From Lacimicrobium sp. SS2-24 (GTDB lineage Bacteria > Pseudomonadota > Gammaproteobacteria > Enterobacterales > Alteromonadaceae), in the NCBI RefSeq assembly GCF_002201535.1, contig NZ_NIWW01000001.1, positions 186,001 through 250,000 of the forward strand: a stretch of DNA of 64,000 nucleotides, read 5' to 3'. Both the position numbers and the translations under genes were made by a program. This document shows positions 1 to 8,524 of this stretch, piece by piece. Below the pieces are notes generated by a model, which worked only from the letters and a program-made list of their open reading frames with translations, had not been told where the DNA came from and ran no database searches. How positions within the stretch are numbered: the first letter of the stretch is position 1; every line of letters starts with the position of its first letter.

Positions 1-839
<839 letters not shown>

Positions 840-973
840 GCTAAATGCCCTTGGCGTTAACTAAAAACGCCATGATAACAAAAGGTAAGAATCCTCACAC
901 AACTTCTGATGAGAATTGGCCGGGGAGCGCTATCTGGAAAAAGACAACCACCGTTCTGAGAGAGGATCTGAAC

Positions 974-1447
974 GTGCGACAAAAGATAATTCTGATTGGG
1001 CTGGCGCTGGTAGCGCTGTTCATGGGCGTTGGCGTGCAGCAATGGTATACCCGTGATTTTGTCACACTCGATGGTGAGGCTCATCGCTGGCGCAGTTATC
1101 AGGGGCAGTGGGTCGTAGTGAATTACTTTGCTGAATGGTGTGCCCCGTGTTTACGGGAAATTCCTGAGCTAAATAAATTTGCACAAATGACTGAGGACAC
1201 TGACATCAGCCTCTTTGGCGTCAGTTTTGACCGCTTGCCCGAGCAAGAGCTTGAGGCGCTGGCACAGAAGTACGCCATCAACTTTCCTTTGATTCGAACA
1301 GAACCACCCCCCATGATGCCCAATGAACGGCCGAACAGCTTGCCCGCAACCTTTATCATCGGTCCTGATGGTCAGGTGGTGCGTCAACTGATGGGAGAAC
1401 AAGAGGCAGAAATACTGCTAAAAGTCATTGAGCGCCTTTCTGAATAA
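974..1447 (+). CDS. TlpA/ResA-like membrane-anchored thiol-disulfide oxidoreductase
   Basis: The frame is open from 845, but the best start is the GTG at 974: GAGAGGA lies just upstream and the product then begins with an N-terminal membrane helix (about residues 5-21), giving 157 residues. A periplasmic thioredoxin domain follows with the active site EWCAPC (Cys56, Cys59 counted from the GTG) and later the LPATFIIGPDG strand containing the cis-proline. Such proteins reduce disulfides in the periplasm, for instance in apocytochromes. It is convergent with bepA, with 12 bp between them. The exact partner cannot be told from sequence. Confidence 0.85.
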   Translation: MRQKIILIGLALVALFMGVGVQQWYTRDFVTLDGEAHRWRSYQGQWVVVNYFAEWCAPCLREIPELNKFAQMTEDTDISLFGVSFDRLPEQELEALAQKYAINFPLIRTEPPPMMPNERPNSLPATFIIGPDGQVVRQLMGEQEAEILLKVIERLSE

Positions 1448-1459
1448 TAGCTCACTGTC

Positions 1460-2923
1460 TTAGAGTTTTTTCAGACGGGTTTCTGCTTCGCGCATTTGTT
1501 CGATACGGGCAAGAATGCGTTGTTTTTCCAGAACACTGTTGTGGGTAAAGTTATACGCGGTTTTTAACTCATCCACGGCCCGACTATAGGCAGAATTGAG
1601 GGCATACACTTCTGCCCGGGCCTGATGCATTTCCATTAAGCGTCCACTCTTGCCGTACGCATCGGTCAGCAACTGGTAACTGAGCAGATGATTGGGGTTA
1701 ACCAATAGGTAGTCTTTGAGGTAGGTCACTGCACGGTTATAGTCTTTGTTTTCTATCAGCGCGTTGGCCAGGTTCAGTGCCAGAACCCGATTCCGGGGCT
1801 GAGTTTTGATGAGCTCAGACAGTCGAGCAATGGCATTTTGCGGCTGCCCTGTTGCCAGCGCAATATCCGTATAGGTATCAATATAAAACAGGTTTTCCGG
1901 ATCCTGAGCCAACAGTTCATTGATGATGGTTGATGCCCTGGCGTATTCTTCTTCACCAAAAAGTGCCAGAGCCAGGCCGTACTGACTGCTTTTGACATCA
2001 ATCTCTGAGCGGGCCTGATTGAGCCTGTCAGTAAAATACGCAACACGCTGCTTGGTTTCGATACTGTAGCGAGCCAAAAGACGCGCTTTAACCAACTGAA
2101 AGGCCAGACTCTGGGGTCTTCTGATAGCAGGATAGTTGGCTACTCTGGCTTTCATATCCGCGACCCTGGATTCGGGTAAGGGGTGTGTCAGCAAAAAAGC
2201 CGGAGGCTTAGATACGTAACGATACTCAGCTGCCAGTTTGGAGAAAAAACTAGCCGAAGCCTGGGGTTCGAATCCGGCCTGAGCTAGAATTTCAATGCCG
2301 ACACGGTCGGCCTCTTTTTCGTTACTGCGGGTGTAGTTGATTATCGCTTGCTGGCCGGCAGCCTGGCCGGCGCTGATGGCAGCCATTCCGGCTTCGGGAT
2401 TGGCCAGCGCCAGTAAAATGCCACCGAGCATGGAGACAACCTGCAACGGGGAGGCGTTCTGACGGGCTTCCATGCTGCGGGCAATGTGTCGCTGGGTGAC
2501 GTGTGCGACTTCGTGGGCTACCACAGAGGCCAGTTCACTCTCGCTGTCGGCAGCGACGATCAAACCGCTATGAACGCCGATGTGTCCACCATAAAAGGCA
2601 AAGGCGTTAATGTCGTTGCTGTTAATGGGGAAAAAACGAAACGGAAACTTAGCGTTTTCTGCCTGAGCGACCAGACGATTACCCAGATCCTGAATGTATT
2701 CTTCAATAAGTGGATCGTTGATGATAGGAGCCCGGGCCTGCAATTGCCTCATCAACACCTCTCCAATCAGGATTTCTTTGTCGATACTGATGGCGCTGGA
2801 AGCGACCACGCCAATTTCAGGTAAGGTGTTTTTATCTGAATCGGATCTCACCTGGGCGCCAACCATTAAGGTCATACAGCAACTGAGACAAAGAAGAACC
2901 GCTCTTATCATCTTAACACTCAT
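1460..2923 (-). CDS. bepA: Periplasmic M48 metalloprotease/chaperone BepA with C-terminal TPR repeats
   Basis: 487 residues, the same length as E. coli BepA (YfgC). It has a signal peptide (about 1-23), the zinc motif HEVAH at 137-141, the third ligand in NEKEAD (Glu204) and the THP loop with His247 that acts as a switch in BepA. TPR-like helices fill about residues 300-480. BepA supports outer-membrane protein assembly, including LptD, and degrades stalled BAM substrates. The neighbouring permease and arsC match the E. coli perM-bepA-arsC neighbourhood, though here perM is divergent. Confidence 0.93.
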   Translation of the reverse strand: MSVKMIRAVLLCLSCCMTLMVGAQVRSDSDKNTLPEIGVVASSAISIDKEILIGEVLMRQLQARAPIINDPLIEEYIQDLGNRLVAQAENAKFPFRFFPINSNDINAFAFYGGHIGVHSGLIVAADSESELASVVAHEVAHVTQRHIARSMEARQNASPLQVVSMLGGILLALANPEAGMAAISAGQAAGQQAIINYTRSNEKEADRVGIEILAQAGFEPQASASFFSKLAAEYRYVSKPPAFLLTHPLPESRVADMKARVANYPAIRRPQSLAFQLVKARLLARYSIETKQRVAYFTDRLNQARSEIDVKSSQYGLALALFGEEEYARASTIINELLAQDPENLFYIDTYTDIALATGQPQNAIARLSELIKTQPRNRVLALNLANALIENKDYNRAVTYLKDYLLVNPNHLLSYQLLTDAYGKSGRLMEMHQARAEVYALNSAYSRAVDELKTAYNFTHNSVLEKQRILARIEQMREAETRLKKL

Positions 2924-3152
2924 CGGAATTCTGAAAGGCTTTGAGACAGCATAACCGGGTTTAGTTCAGCTATTTGCTCACTTTTAATCAAAATACCGTA
3001 TTCGCGACGCTAAACCAATGGCAATTACCGACATGGCGCTATCATTGAACCGTTTGCCTGGAAGATTTTCCCACATCCGATCTGACAGTTCAGTTTTTAG
3101 CAAAAAAATAGGATAGTATGCGGGCCTGTATGATGTTTGGAGTCACCTTGCT

Positions 3153-3383
3153 TTGCCTGTTTTAGACCTATCGGTATTGACCTGTCCTTTGTCTTTGCTG
3201 GAACTGAAGCGCTGGCTGCAAAAACAGGGCAGGGAGCAAACACTTTACTTGATCCTCAGAGCCGGCTCGGCAGATAATCAGGATATTCTCAACTGGCTGC
3301 AAAAGCAGGGCATTGAGTTACTTCCGGTTGAGCATTCAGCGTCACAACACCATTACCAACTTTTATTCAAGGATCCCAGATGA
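3153..3383 (+). CDS. TusA-family (SirA-like) small sulfur-carrier-type protein
   Basis: 76 residues. The first part, LDLSVLTCPLSLLELKRWL, matches the TusA/SirA beta-strand followed by the Cys-containing helix, but the usual CPxP is CPLS, so the cysteine is kept and the second proline is lost. The only sensible start is the TTG at 3153, ten bases after GGAG. Its stop overlaps the ATG of the next gene (ATGA). TusA proteins carry persulfide sulfur. Whether this variant does so, or serves the adjacent permease, is unknown. Confidence 0.7.
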   Translation: MPVLDLSVLTCPLSLLELKRWLQKQGREQTLYLILRAGSADNQDILNWLQKQGIELLPVEHSASQHHYQLLFKDPR

Positions 3384-4474
3384 TAGAAGTGTTTAGCAGC
3401 TGGTATAAGCAAAAGTTTTCTGACCCGGCTTCAGTGGCACTGTTACTGTTGCTGTTGGGTACCTTTGCGGTGTTTATTTTCTGGGGAGATATGCTGGCAC
3501 CGGTTCTGGTGGCCATCGTTATTGCCTATTTACTCGAATGGCCAGTGAGCAAGTTACTGGCTACGGGCATGAGCCGCACCTGGGCGACGGTAATGATTCT
3601 GATTCTGTTCGTGGGGCTGAGTGCATTGGCGCTAGTGGGCTTGCTGCCCGTTATCTGGCGTCAGGCCATGAACCTGTTGATTGAATTACCACAGATTTGG
3701 TCGGAGGCACAGCTATGGCTGAGCGCATTACCCGATAAATATCCCGGCTTTCTGGTCCAGTCGGACATCAATAACGCCCTGAAAGGGGTGAATGACCGTG
3801 TAGTGGGACTTGGAGAAGATATTATCAGTGCATCCTTCAGCTCCATTGTCAGTATGGTGGCTCTGTTGATTTATCTTATTTTGGTTCCGCTGATGGTGTT
3901 TTTTATGCTCAAGGACAAAAATGAGCTGCTCACCAACATATCCCGCATCATGCCCCGGGACAGGCGACTGGTGAAACAGGTGGCTCTGGAGATGAACTCG
4001 CAGATTGTTAATTATATCCGCGGTAAGGTGCTGGAAATTCTGATTGTGGGCACCATGAGCGCCGTGACCTTTGCGTTGATGGATTTACGCTATTCGTTGT
4101 TGCTTGGGGTGCTGGTGGGGTTCTCTGTACTGATCCCGTACATCGGTGCTGCGGTTGTAACCTTTCCGGTTGCCGCGGTGGCATTGTTTCAGTGGGGGGT
4201 GACCCCGCCGTTCTGGTATCTGATGACGGCCTATGGCGTGATTCAGGCCCTGGATGGTAACCTGATCGTGCCGATTCTGTTCTCGGAAGCGGTCAGTCTG
4301 CATCCGGTCTATATCATCATAGCCGTCTTGTTTTTTGGCGGGTTGTGGGGCTTTTGGGGCGTATTCTTTGCGATTCCGCTGGCGACACTGGTAAAAGCGC
4401 TGCTGAATGCCTGGTCCGGTACCAGCGACGCGTTGCAGTCGCAACAACCGCCCAAACTGACCGACCAGGCATAA
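3380..4474 (+). CDS. perM: AI-2E/PerM family inner-membrane transporter
   Basis: 364 residues with seven to eight hydrophobic segments (about 18-60, 65-95, 150-180 and four more from 205 to 345) and a short extramembrane stretch at about 100-150. The late helices include the LDLRYSLLLGVLVG-like and VIQALDGNLIVPILF segments that mark the AI-2E family. Members have been proposed to export autoinducer-2 or act as ion antiporters. Here the substrate cannot be assigned. It is translationally coupled to the TusA-like gene and divergent from bepA, echoing perM-bepA of E. coli. Confidence 0.85.
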   Translation: MIEVFSSWYKQKFSDPASVALLLLLLGTFAVFIFWGDMLAPVLVAIVIAYLLEWPVSKLLATGMSRTWATVMILILFVGLSALALVGLLPVIWRQAMNLLIELPQIWSEAQLWLSALPDKYPGFLVQSDINNALKGVNDRVVGLGEDIISASFSSIVSMVALLIYLILVPLMVFFMLKDKNELLTNISRIMPRDRRLVKQVALEMNSQIVNYIRGKVLEILIVGTMSAVTFALMDLRYSLLLGVLVGFSVLIPYIGAAVVTFPVAAVALFQWGVTPPFWYLMTAYGVIQALDGNLIVPILFSEAVSLHPVYIIIAVLFFGGLWGFWGVFFAIPLATLVKALLNAWSGTSDALQSQQPPKLTDQA

Positions 4475-4547
4475 CAAGCCGTTTCAGGTTCTTTTCAATT
4501 GCGGTTAGGGAGTGGGTGTGCGCGCGATGGCATAGCTCCCGCCACCA

Positions 4548-5012
4548 TTAACCCTGCAAATAATCCAGTACCACCTGATGATGGTCTTTGGTTTTGAATT
4601 TATCAAAGACCTGTTCCACCTGGCCTTTTTCATTAATCAAAAAACTGATGCGATGAATACCATCGTATTCTTTACCCATAAACTTTTTCGGTCCCCACAC
4701 ACCAAACGCGTCCGCCACGGCATGATCTTCATCAGATAGCAGCGTAAAGTTGAGGGATTCTTTTTCAATAAACTTGGGCAGTCGCTTGACCGGATCCGGG
4801 CTGATACCCAGAACCACAACATTATGTTTTTCCAGTTGTTCCTTGCTGTCGCGCAGGTTCTGTGCCTGCACTGTGCAGCCCGGGGTCATTGCTTTGGGGT
4901 AGAAGTAGACCAAGACTTTCTTACCTTTAAGTGCGTCGAGACTCACCGTATTGTTGTCCTGATCCGGCAGGCTGAAAGCCGGTGCCGGTTGTCCTGCTGC
5001 TAGTATGTTCAT
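4548..5012 (-). CDS. bcp: Thioredoxin-dependent thiol peroxidase Bcp (peroxiredoxin Q), 1-Cys variant
   Basis: 154 residues with the peroxiredoxin fold. KAMTPGCTVQAQNLRD holds the peroxidatic Cys46. In E. coli Bcp a resolving cysteine lies five residues later; here that position is Gln51, and the protein contains no other cysteine, so catalysis must follow a 1-Cys route with an external thiol. The enzyme reduces H2O2 and organic hydroperoxides in the cytoplasm. It follows gcvR by 7 bp on the same strand, the conserved gcvR-bcp pair. Confidence 0.93.
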   Translation of the reverse strand: MNILAAGQPAPAFSLPDQDNNTVSLDALKGKKVLVYFYPKAMTPGCTVQAQNLRDSKEQLEKHNVVVLGISPDPVKRLPKFIEKESLNFTLLSDEDHAVADAFGVWGPKKFMGKEYDGIHRISFLINEKGQVEQVFDKFKTKDHHQVVLDYLQG

Positions 5013-5019
5013 AATGACC

Positions 5020-5547
5020 TCAATGTTTTGGGTTAATGGTGCCCTGTAGACTTAACTCCCGAAGTCGGGTCGTAAAAGCTGCGCGAATGACATCAATATC
5101 GGTTTCTTTTGGCATGCTGACCACCATTTTACAGGTCATCATTTCTGCCTCCCCGTCCTTTTCACGAAAGGTGTTCTGACGAAACGCCGTGACCGTAATG
5201 TCAAACTCGGCAAAAAACGCGGTAATGTCATGAATCACGCCCAGGGCGTCTTTTCCGGAAATTTCCACATCTGCCAGATGAACCAGATCCTGACGATGGT
5301 GCTGTCGGGTACGTTTCATCATCGACAGCAGATCATGTTGCTGGCACACCTGTGGGATCTGGAACTCAGCCTTGGCAATTGCACCCTGAGTGCCTTCAAG
5401 GATCATGGTCAGGGAGAAGTCCTGACCATAAACGGCCTGACGGCTGTCGAGGATATTGCAATGACAGGCACCCACTGTGGCTGCCAAGGTGCTGAGAATA
5501 CCAATTTTGTCGGTCCCTAAAATGGTGACAATCAGTTGATGTTTCAT
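5020..5547 (-). CDS. gcvR: Glycine cleavage system transcriptional repressor GcvR (ACT domains)
   Basis: 175 residues made of two ACT domains (about 1-85 and 90-172): an opening MKHQLIVTILGTDKIGILSTLA and a second start at HLADVEISGKDALGVIHDITAFF. GcvR has no DNA-binding domain of its own; in E. coli it binds GcvA and blocks activation of gcvTHP when glycine is low. It is divergent from dapA and cotranscribed with bcp, exactly as in enterobacteria. No gcvA is present in this window. Confidence 0.92.
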   Translation of the reverse strand: MKHQLIVTILGTDKIGILSTLAATVGACHCNILDSRQAVYGQDFSLTMILEGTQGAIAKAEFQIPQVCQQHDLLSMMKRTRQHHRQDLVHLADVEISGKDALGVIHDITAFFAEFDITVTAFRQNTFREKDGEAEMMTCKMVVSMPKETDIDVIRAAFTTRLRELSLQGTINPKH

Positions 5548-5714
5548 AAGCTGTCGATTGAGTGTCTGAAGGTCGGCAAGTCTATCATAATGTTGGCATT
5601 TCTCTATGGATCCGTTGTGAGTGATAAGTTTGGCGCAAAAAGGGGAGGAAATGGCGCTTGTTTTTACCCCCTGACCTCTTTACCATTGTGCGCTTAATTT
5701 TCAAAGGGGCAATA

Positions 5715-6596
5715 ATGTTCAAAGGCAGTATCGTAGCGCTTGTAACGCCGATGACAGAAAACGGCGACGTTGATTATTCATCTCTTCAGGACCTGGTGGA
5801 ATTCCACATAAAATCCGGTACCGATGCCATTGTGGCCGTGGGTACGACCGGAGAGTCGGCAACGCTGCCGATGGAAGAACATATCCATGTTGTCCGAAAG
5901 ACCGTGGAGTATGCTGCCGGACGCATCAAAGTGATATCCGGTAGTGGCGCTAACTCAACGGATGAAGCGATAGAACTGAGCCAGGCCTCAGCAGAAGTCG
6001 GCGCAGACGGTCTGCTCAGTGTTGTGCCTTATTACAATAAACCTCAGCAACGCGGAATGATCGCACACTTTGAAAAAGTGGCGGACGCCTGTGAATTGCC
6101 CCTGCTGCTGTACAATGTACCCGGGCGCACCGTAGCCGACATGTTGCCGGAAACAACGGCGGTACTGGCCAGGCACCCCAATATTGTTGGTATTAAGGAT
6201 GCCACCGGCGATCTGGAGCGACTAGAGGCCCTTAAGCGTGTGTTGCCCGGCGATTTTATTCTGCTAAGTGGTGACGATCCCAGTGGTTGTGAATTTATGT
6301 TACGCGGCGGCCATGGTGTGATCTCTGTTACCGCGAATGTGGTTCCTTCCATGATGGCGCAGCTTTGCAAGGCAGCTCTTAGTGGCAGTCGGGAGCAGGC
6401 GGAGCAAATTGATACTCCGCTGCAGGCATTGCACCATGCCCTGTTTATTGAACCTAACCCTGTGATGCCCAAGTGGGCACTGTATCGAATGGGATTGATT
6501 CCAAGCCCGGTATTACGGTTGCCGATGGTCGAGCCGGAACTCGACAGCCAAAATACAATCGAAGCTGTGTTGCATGATATCGGCGTAATTTCCTGA
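5715..6596 (+). CDS. dapA: 4-hydroxy-tetrahydrodipicolinate synthase
   Basis: The ATG at 5715 is chosen because AAAGGGG precedes it and the product then starts MFKGSIVALVTP like E. coli DapA; the open frame itself extends upstream to 5658. At 293 residues it keeps the catalytic residues at the E. coli numbers: Thr44 in GTTGES, Tyr133 and Arg138 in YNVPGR, and the Schiff-base Lys161 in VGIKDAT. It condenses pyruvate with aspartate semialdehyde, the first committed step of lysine and diaminopimelate synthesis. First gene of dapA-bamC-purC. Confidence 0.97.
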   Translation: MFKGSIVALVTPMTENGDVDYSSLQDLVEFHIKSGTDAIVAVGTTGESATLPMEEHIHVVRKTVEYAAGRIKVISGSGANSTDEAIELSQASAEVGADGLLSVVPYYNKPQQRGMIAHFEKVADACELPLLLYNVPGRTVADMLPETTAVLARHPNIVGIKDATGDLERLEALKRVLPGDFILLSGDDPSGCEFMLRGGHGVISVTANVVPSMMAQLCKAALSGSREQAEQIDTPLQALHHALFIEPNPVMPKWALYRMGLIPSPVLRLPMVEPELDSQNTIEAVLHDIGVIS

Positions 6597-6605
6597 GGAG
6601 CTTTC

Positions 6606-7712
6606 ATGATCCGACATTCCCTTTTTGTACTTTCTCCACTGTTGTTGCTGGCAGCCTGTTCCAGCCCACATGAGCGTCGTATAGCCAACGATGATTTTGC
6701 TTACCTAAAGCAGGACAACCGACAAAGCCTGAAGGTCCCACCGGGCCTCAATCCCCCCCAACAAAGCCGCGAATATCAGATTCCGGAACTGGGTCCGAAT
6801 GCGCCGCGCGATTTATTGGGGGAAAAGCTTCAGGTGTTATCACCCTCATTAGTATTACCGCTGGTAACTGGCTCTCACGTTGAAGAAGGTCAGCGCAGTG
6901 CCACCGTTTATTTCGATCAGGTTGATGATAGTCAGCCGTTGGATACGTCTGTATGGGGCAGTCTGATAAGCTATCTGGAAGAGCAGGGCATTGGTGTTGA
7001 CATGTTTGACAAGGAAGCCGGTACCCTCGTGACAGACTGGATGCTGATGGAAACTGAACTCGACAGTGGTTGGTTTGACTGGACACCGACGGAGCGCAGT
7101 GTTGGCAAGCGCTTTGAGTTTAAACTGAATGTGAAGCCTCACGGGCGCACAGCGGCGCTCAATGTGCGTCTTAAAGATTATCTTGAAACGGTCGGCCAAC
7201 AGACCCGCTCTGCAGAGCAGCTGGATGCGGATGATATACGCCGCAATGAAGTCGATATTCTCAATCGCGTCATCGGTCATTACCAGACACAACTGCAGAT
7301 TGCCGATATTCGTAAAGTGAGGCAAATTCGCCAGGGTATGGAGATGCAGTTGGGCACCAACGGCAAAGGTGAGCCGGCGTTTATCGTGGATGGCGACTAC
7401 GACATTGCCTGGACCCGCATTCAACTGGTGTTGCGTAAACTGGGCTTCAACGTGAAGGATTTGGATAAGTCCAACGGACTGCTGTTTGTGTCCTATGAGG
7501 GCGGCGAAAGCAGCTGGTGGGATAGCCTGTTCGGAAATGATGATGATTTACCCCTGGATAAACAGGAGTACCGTCTGCACCTGACGCGTGTGGAGAATAA
7601 GACGGCCATCACTTTTATGGACAATGAAAGCAATAATTTGCCTGAGACCCTGTTATCAGGAATCTTCAAGCCATTTTCCAGCACAATGGCCGCGGATAAC
7701 CTGGATATTTAA
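6606..7712 (+). CDS. bamC: Outer-membrane protein assembly factor BamC (lipoprotein)
   Basis: 368 residues with a lipoprotein signal ending LLLLAAC, so Cys18 should be lipidated. A low-complexity N-terminal stretch (about 20-80) that in BamC binds BamD is followed by two helix-grip domains. BamC is an accessory part of the BAM complex that inserts beta-barrel proteins into the outer membrane. It begins 9 bp after dapA, with its own GGAG site, and ends 20 bp before purC, the order seen in E. coli. Confidence 0.93.
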   Translation: MIRHSLFVLSPLLLLAACSSPHERRIANDDFAYLKQDNRQSLKVPPGLNPPQQSREYQIPELGPNAPRDLLGEKLQVLSPSLVLPLVTGSHVEEGQRSATVYFDQVDDSQPLDTSVWGSLISYLEEQGIGVDMFDKEAGTLVTDWMLMETELDSGWFDWTPTERSVGKRFEFKLNVKPHGRTAALNVRLKDYLETVGQQTRSAEQLDADDIRRNEVDILNRVIGHYQTQLQIADIRKVRQIRQGMEMQLGTNGKGEPAFIVDGDYDIAWTRIQLVLRKLGFNVKDLDKSNGLLFVSYEGGESSWWDSLFGNDDDLPLDKQEYRLHLTRVENKTAITFMDNESNNLPETLLSGIFKPFSSTMAADNLDI

Positions 7713-7732
7713 CTTTTTAAGAGAAGCATTCA

Positions 7733-8446
7733 ATGGAAAAGCAAACAGAACTTTACCGGGGCAAAGCTAAGACGGTCTACACGACGGAAGATCCCAACCG
7801 TCTTGTACTACATTTCCGGAATGACACGTCCGCCTTCGATGGTGAAAAAATTGAGCAACTTGACCGTAAAGGGATGATTAATAATAAATTTAATCACTTT
7901 ATTATGTCGAAGCTCGAACAGGCCGGTATTCCAACACAGGTGGAGGCCTTATTATCCGATACGGACTCCCTGGTTAAAAAGCTGGAGATGATTCCGGTTG
8001 AATGTGTGGTCCGCAATATCGCCGCCGGATCTATTTGCCGTCGTCTGGGTGTGGAAGAAGGTCAGGTTCTGAATCCGCCTACGTTTGAGTTTTTCCTTAA
8101 AAATGACGCACTGCATGATCCGATGATTAATGAGTCTCACATCCGCACTTTTGGTTGGGCTGAAGAGAGAGACATTGAGCAAATGAAAGCACTGACCTTC
8201 AAAGTTAATGATGTGCTCAAAGCGCTCTTTGACGAAGCAGGTATGTTGCTGGTCGATTACAAACTGGAATTTGGTCTGTTCGAGGGCAAGATTACCCTGG
8301 GTGATGAAATTACTCCCGATGGTTGCCGTTTGTGGGACAAAGAAACCCGTAAGAAGATGGATAAAGATCGCTTTCGCCAGGGACTGGGCAACGTGGTTGA
8401 AGCCTATGAAGAAGTGGCGGCAAGGTTGGGGATTACCCTCGATTAA
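7733..8446 (+). CDS. purC: Phosphoribosylaminoimidazole-succinocarboxamide synthase (SAICAR synthetase)
   Basis: 237 residues, the same as E. coli PurC. The N-terminal [11 protein letters not shown] loop binds nucleotide. [22 protein letters not shown] and LVDYKLEFG are family signatures. It joins aspartate to CAIR using ATP in purine synthesis. Last gene of the dapA-bamC-purC group and followed by a strong terminator. No PUR box was looked for in depth; none was evident in the 20-bp gap before the gene. Confidence 0.97.
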   Translation: MEKQTELYRGKAKTVYTTEDPNRLVLHFRNDTSAFDGEKIEQLDRKGMINNKFNHFIMSKLEQAGIPTQVEALLSDTDSLVKKLEMIPVECVVRNIAAGSICRRLGVEEGQVLNPPTFEFFLKNDALHDPMINESHIRTFGWAEERDIEQMKALTFKVNDVLKALFDEAGMLLVDYKLEFGLFEGKITLGDEITPDGCRLWDKETRKKMDKDRFRQGLGNVVEAYEEVAARLGITLD

Positions 8447-8490
8447 AGAGGTTCATTAAATCCGCTTTGCAAGCATAGTGCATTACGAAA

Positions 8491-8521
8491 AACAGGGGCC
8501 AGACAGGCCCCTGTTTTTTTG
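8491..8521 (+). terminator. Rho-independent terminator after purC
   Basis: A perfect 10-bp stem (AACAGGGGCC with GGCCCCTGTT) around the five-base loop AGACA, followed by a run of T. A short A run precedes it, so it may also work for the convergent protease gene, although the protease stop lies only a few bases away. Confidence 0.92.
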
Positions 8522-8524
8522 GTT

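Noticed and set aside
6044-6688. 214-codon minus-strand frame over dapA/bamC
   Set aside because: Shadow of dapA; low-complexity Ser/Arg-rich translation without a domain.
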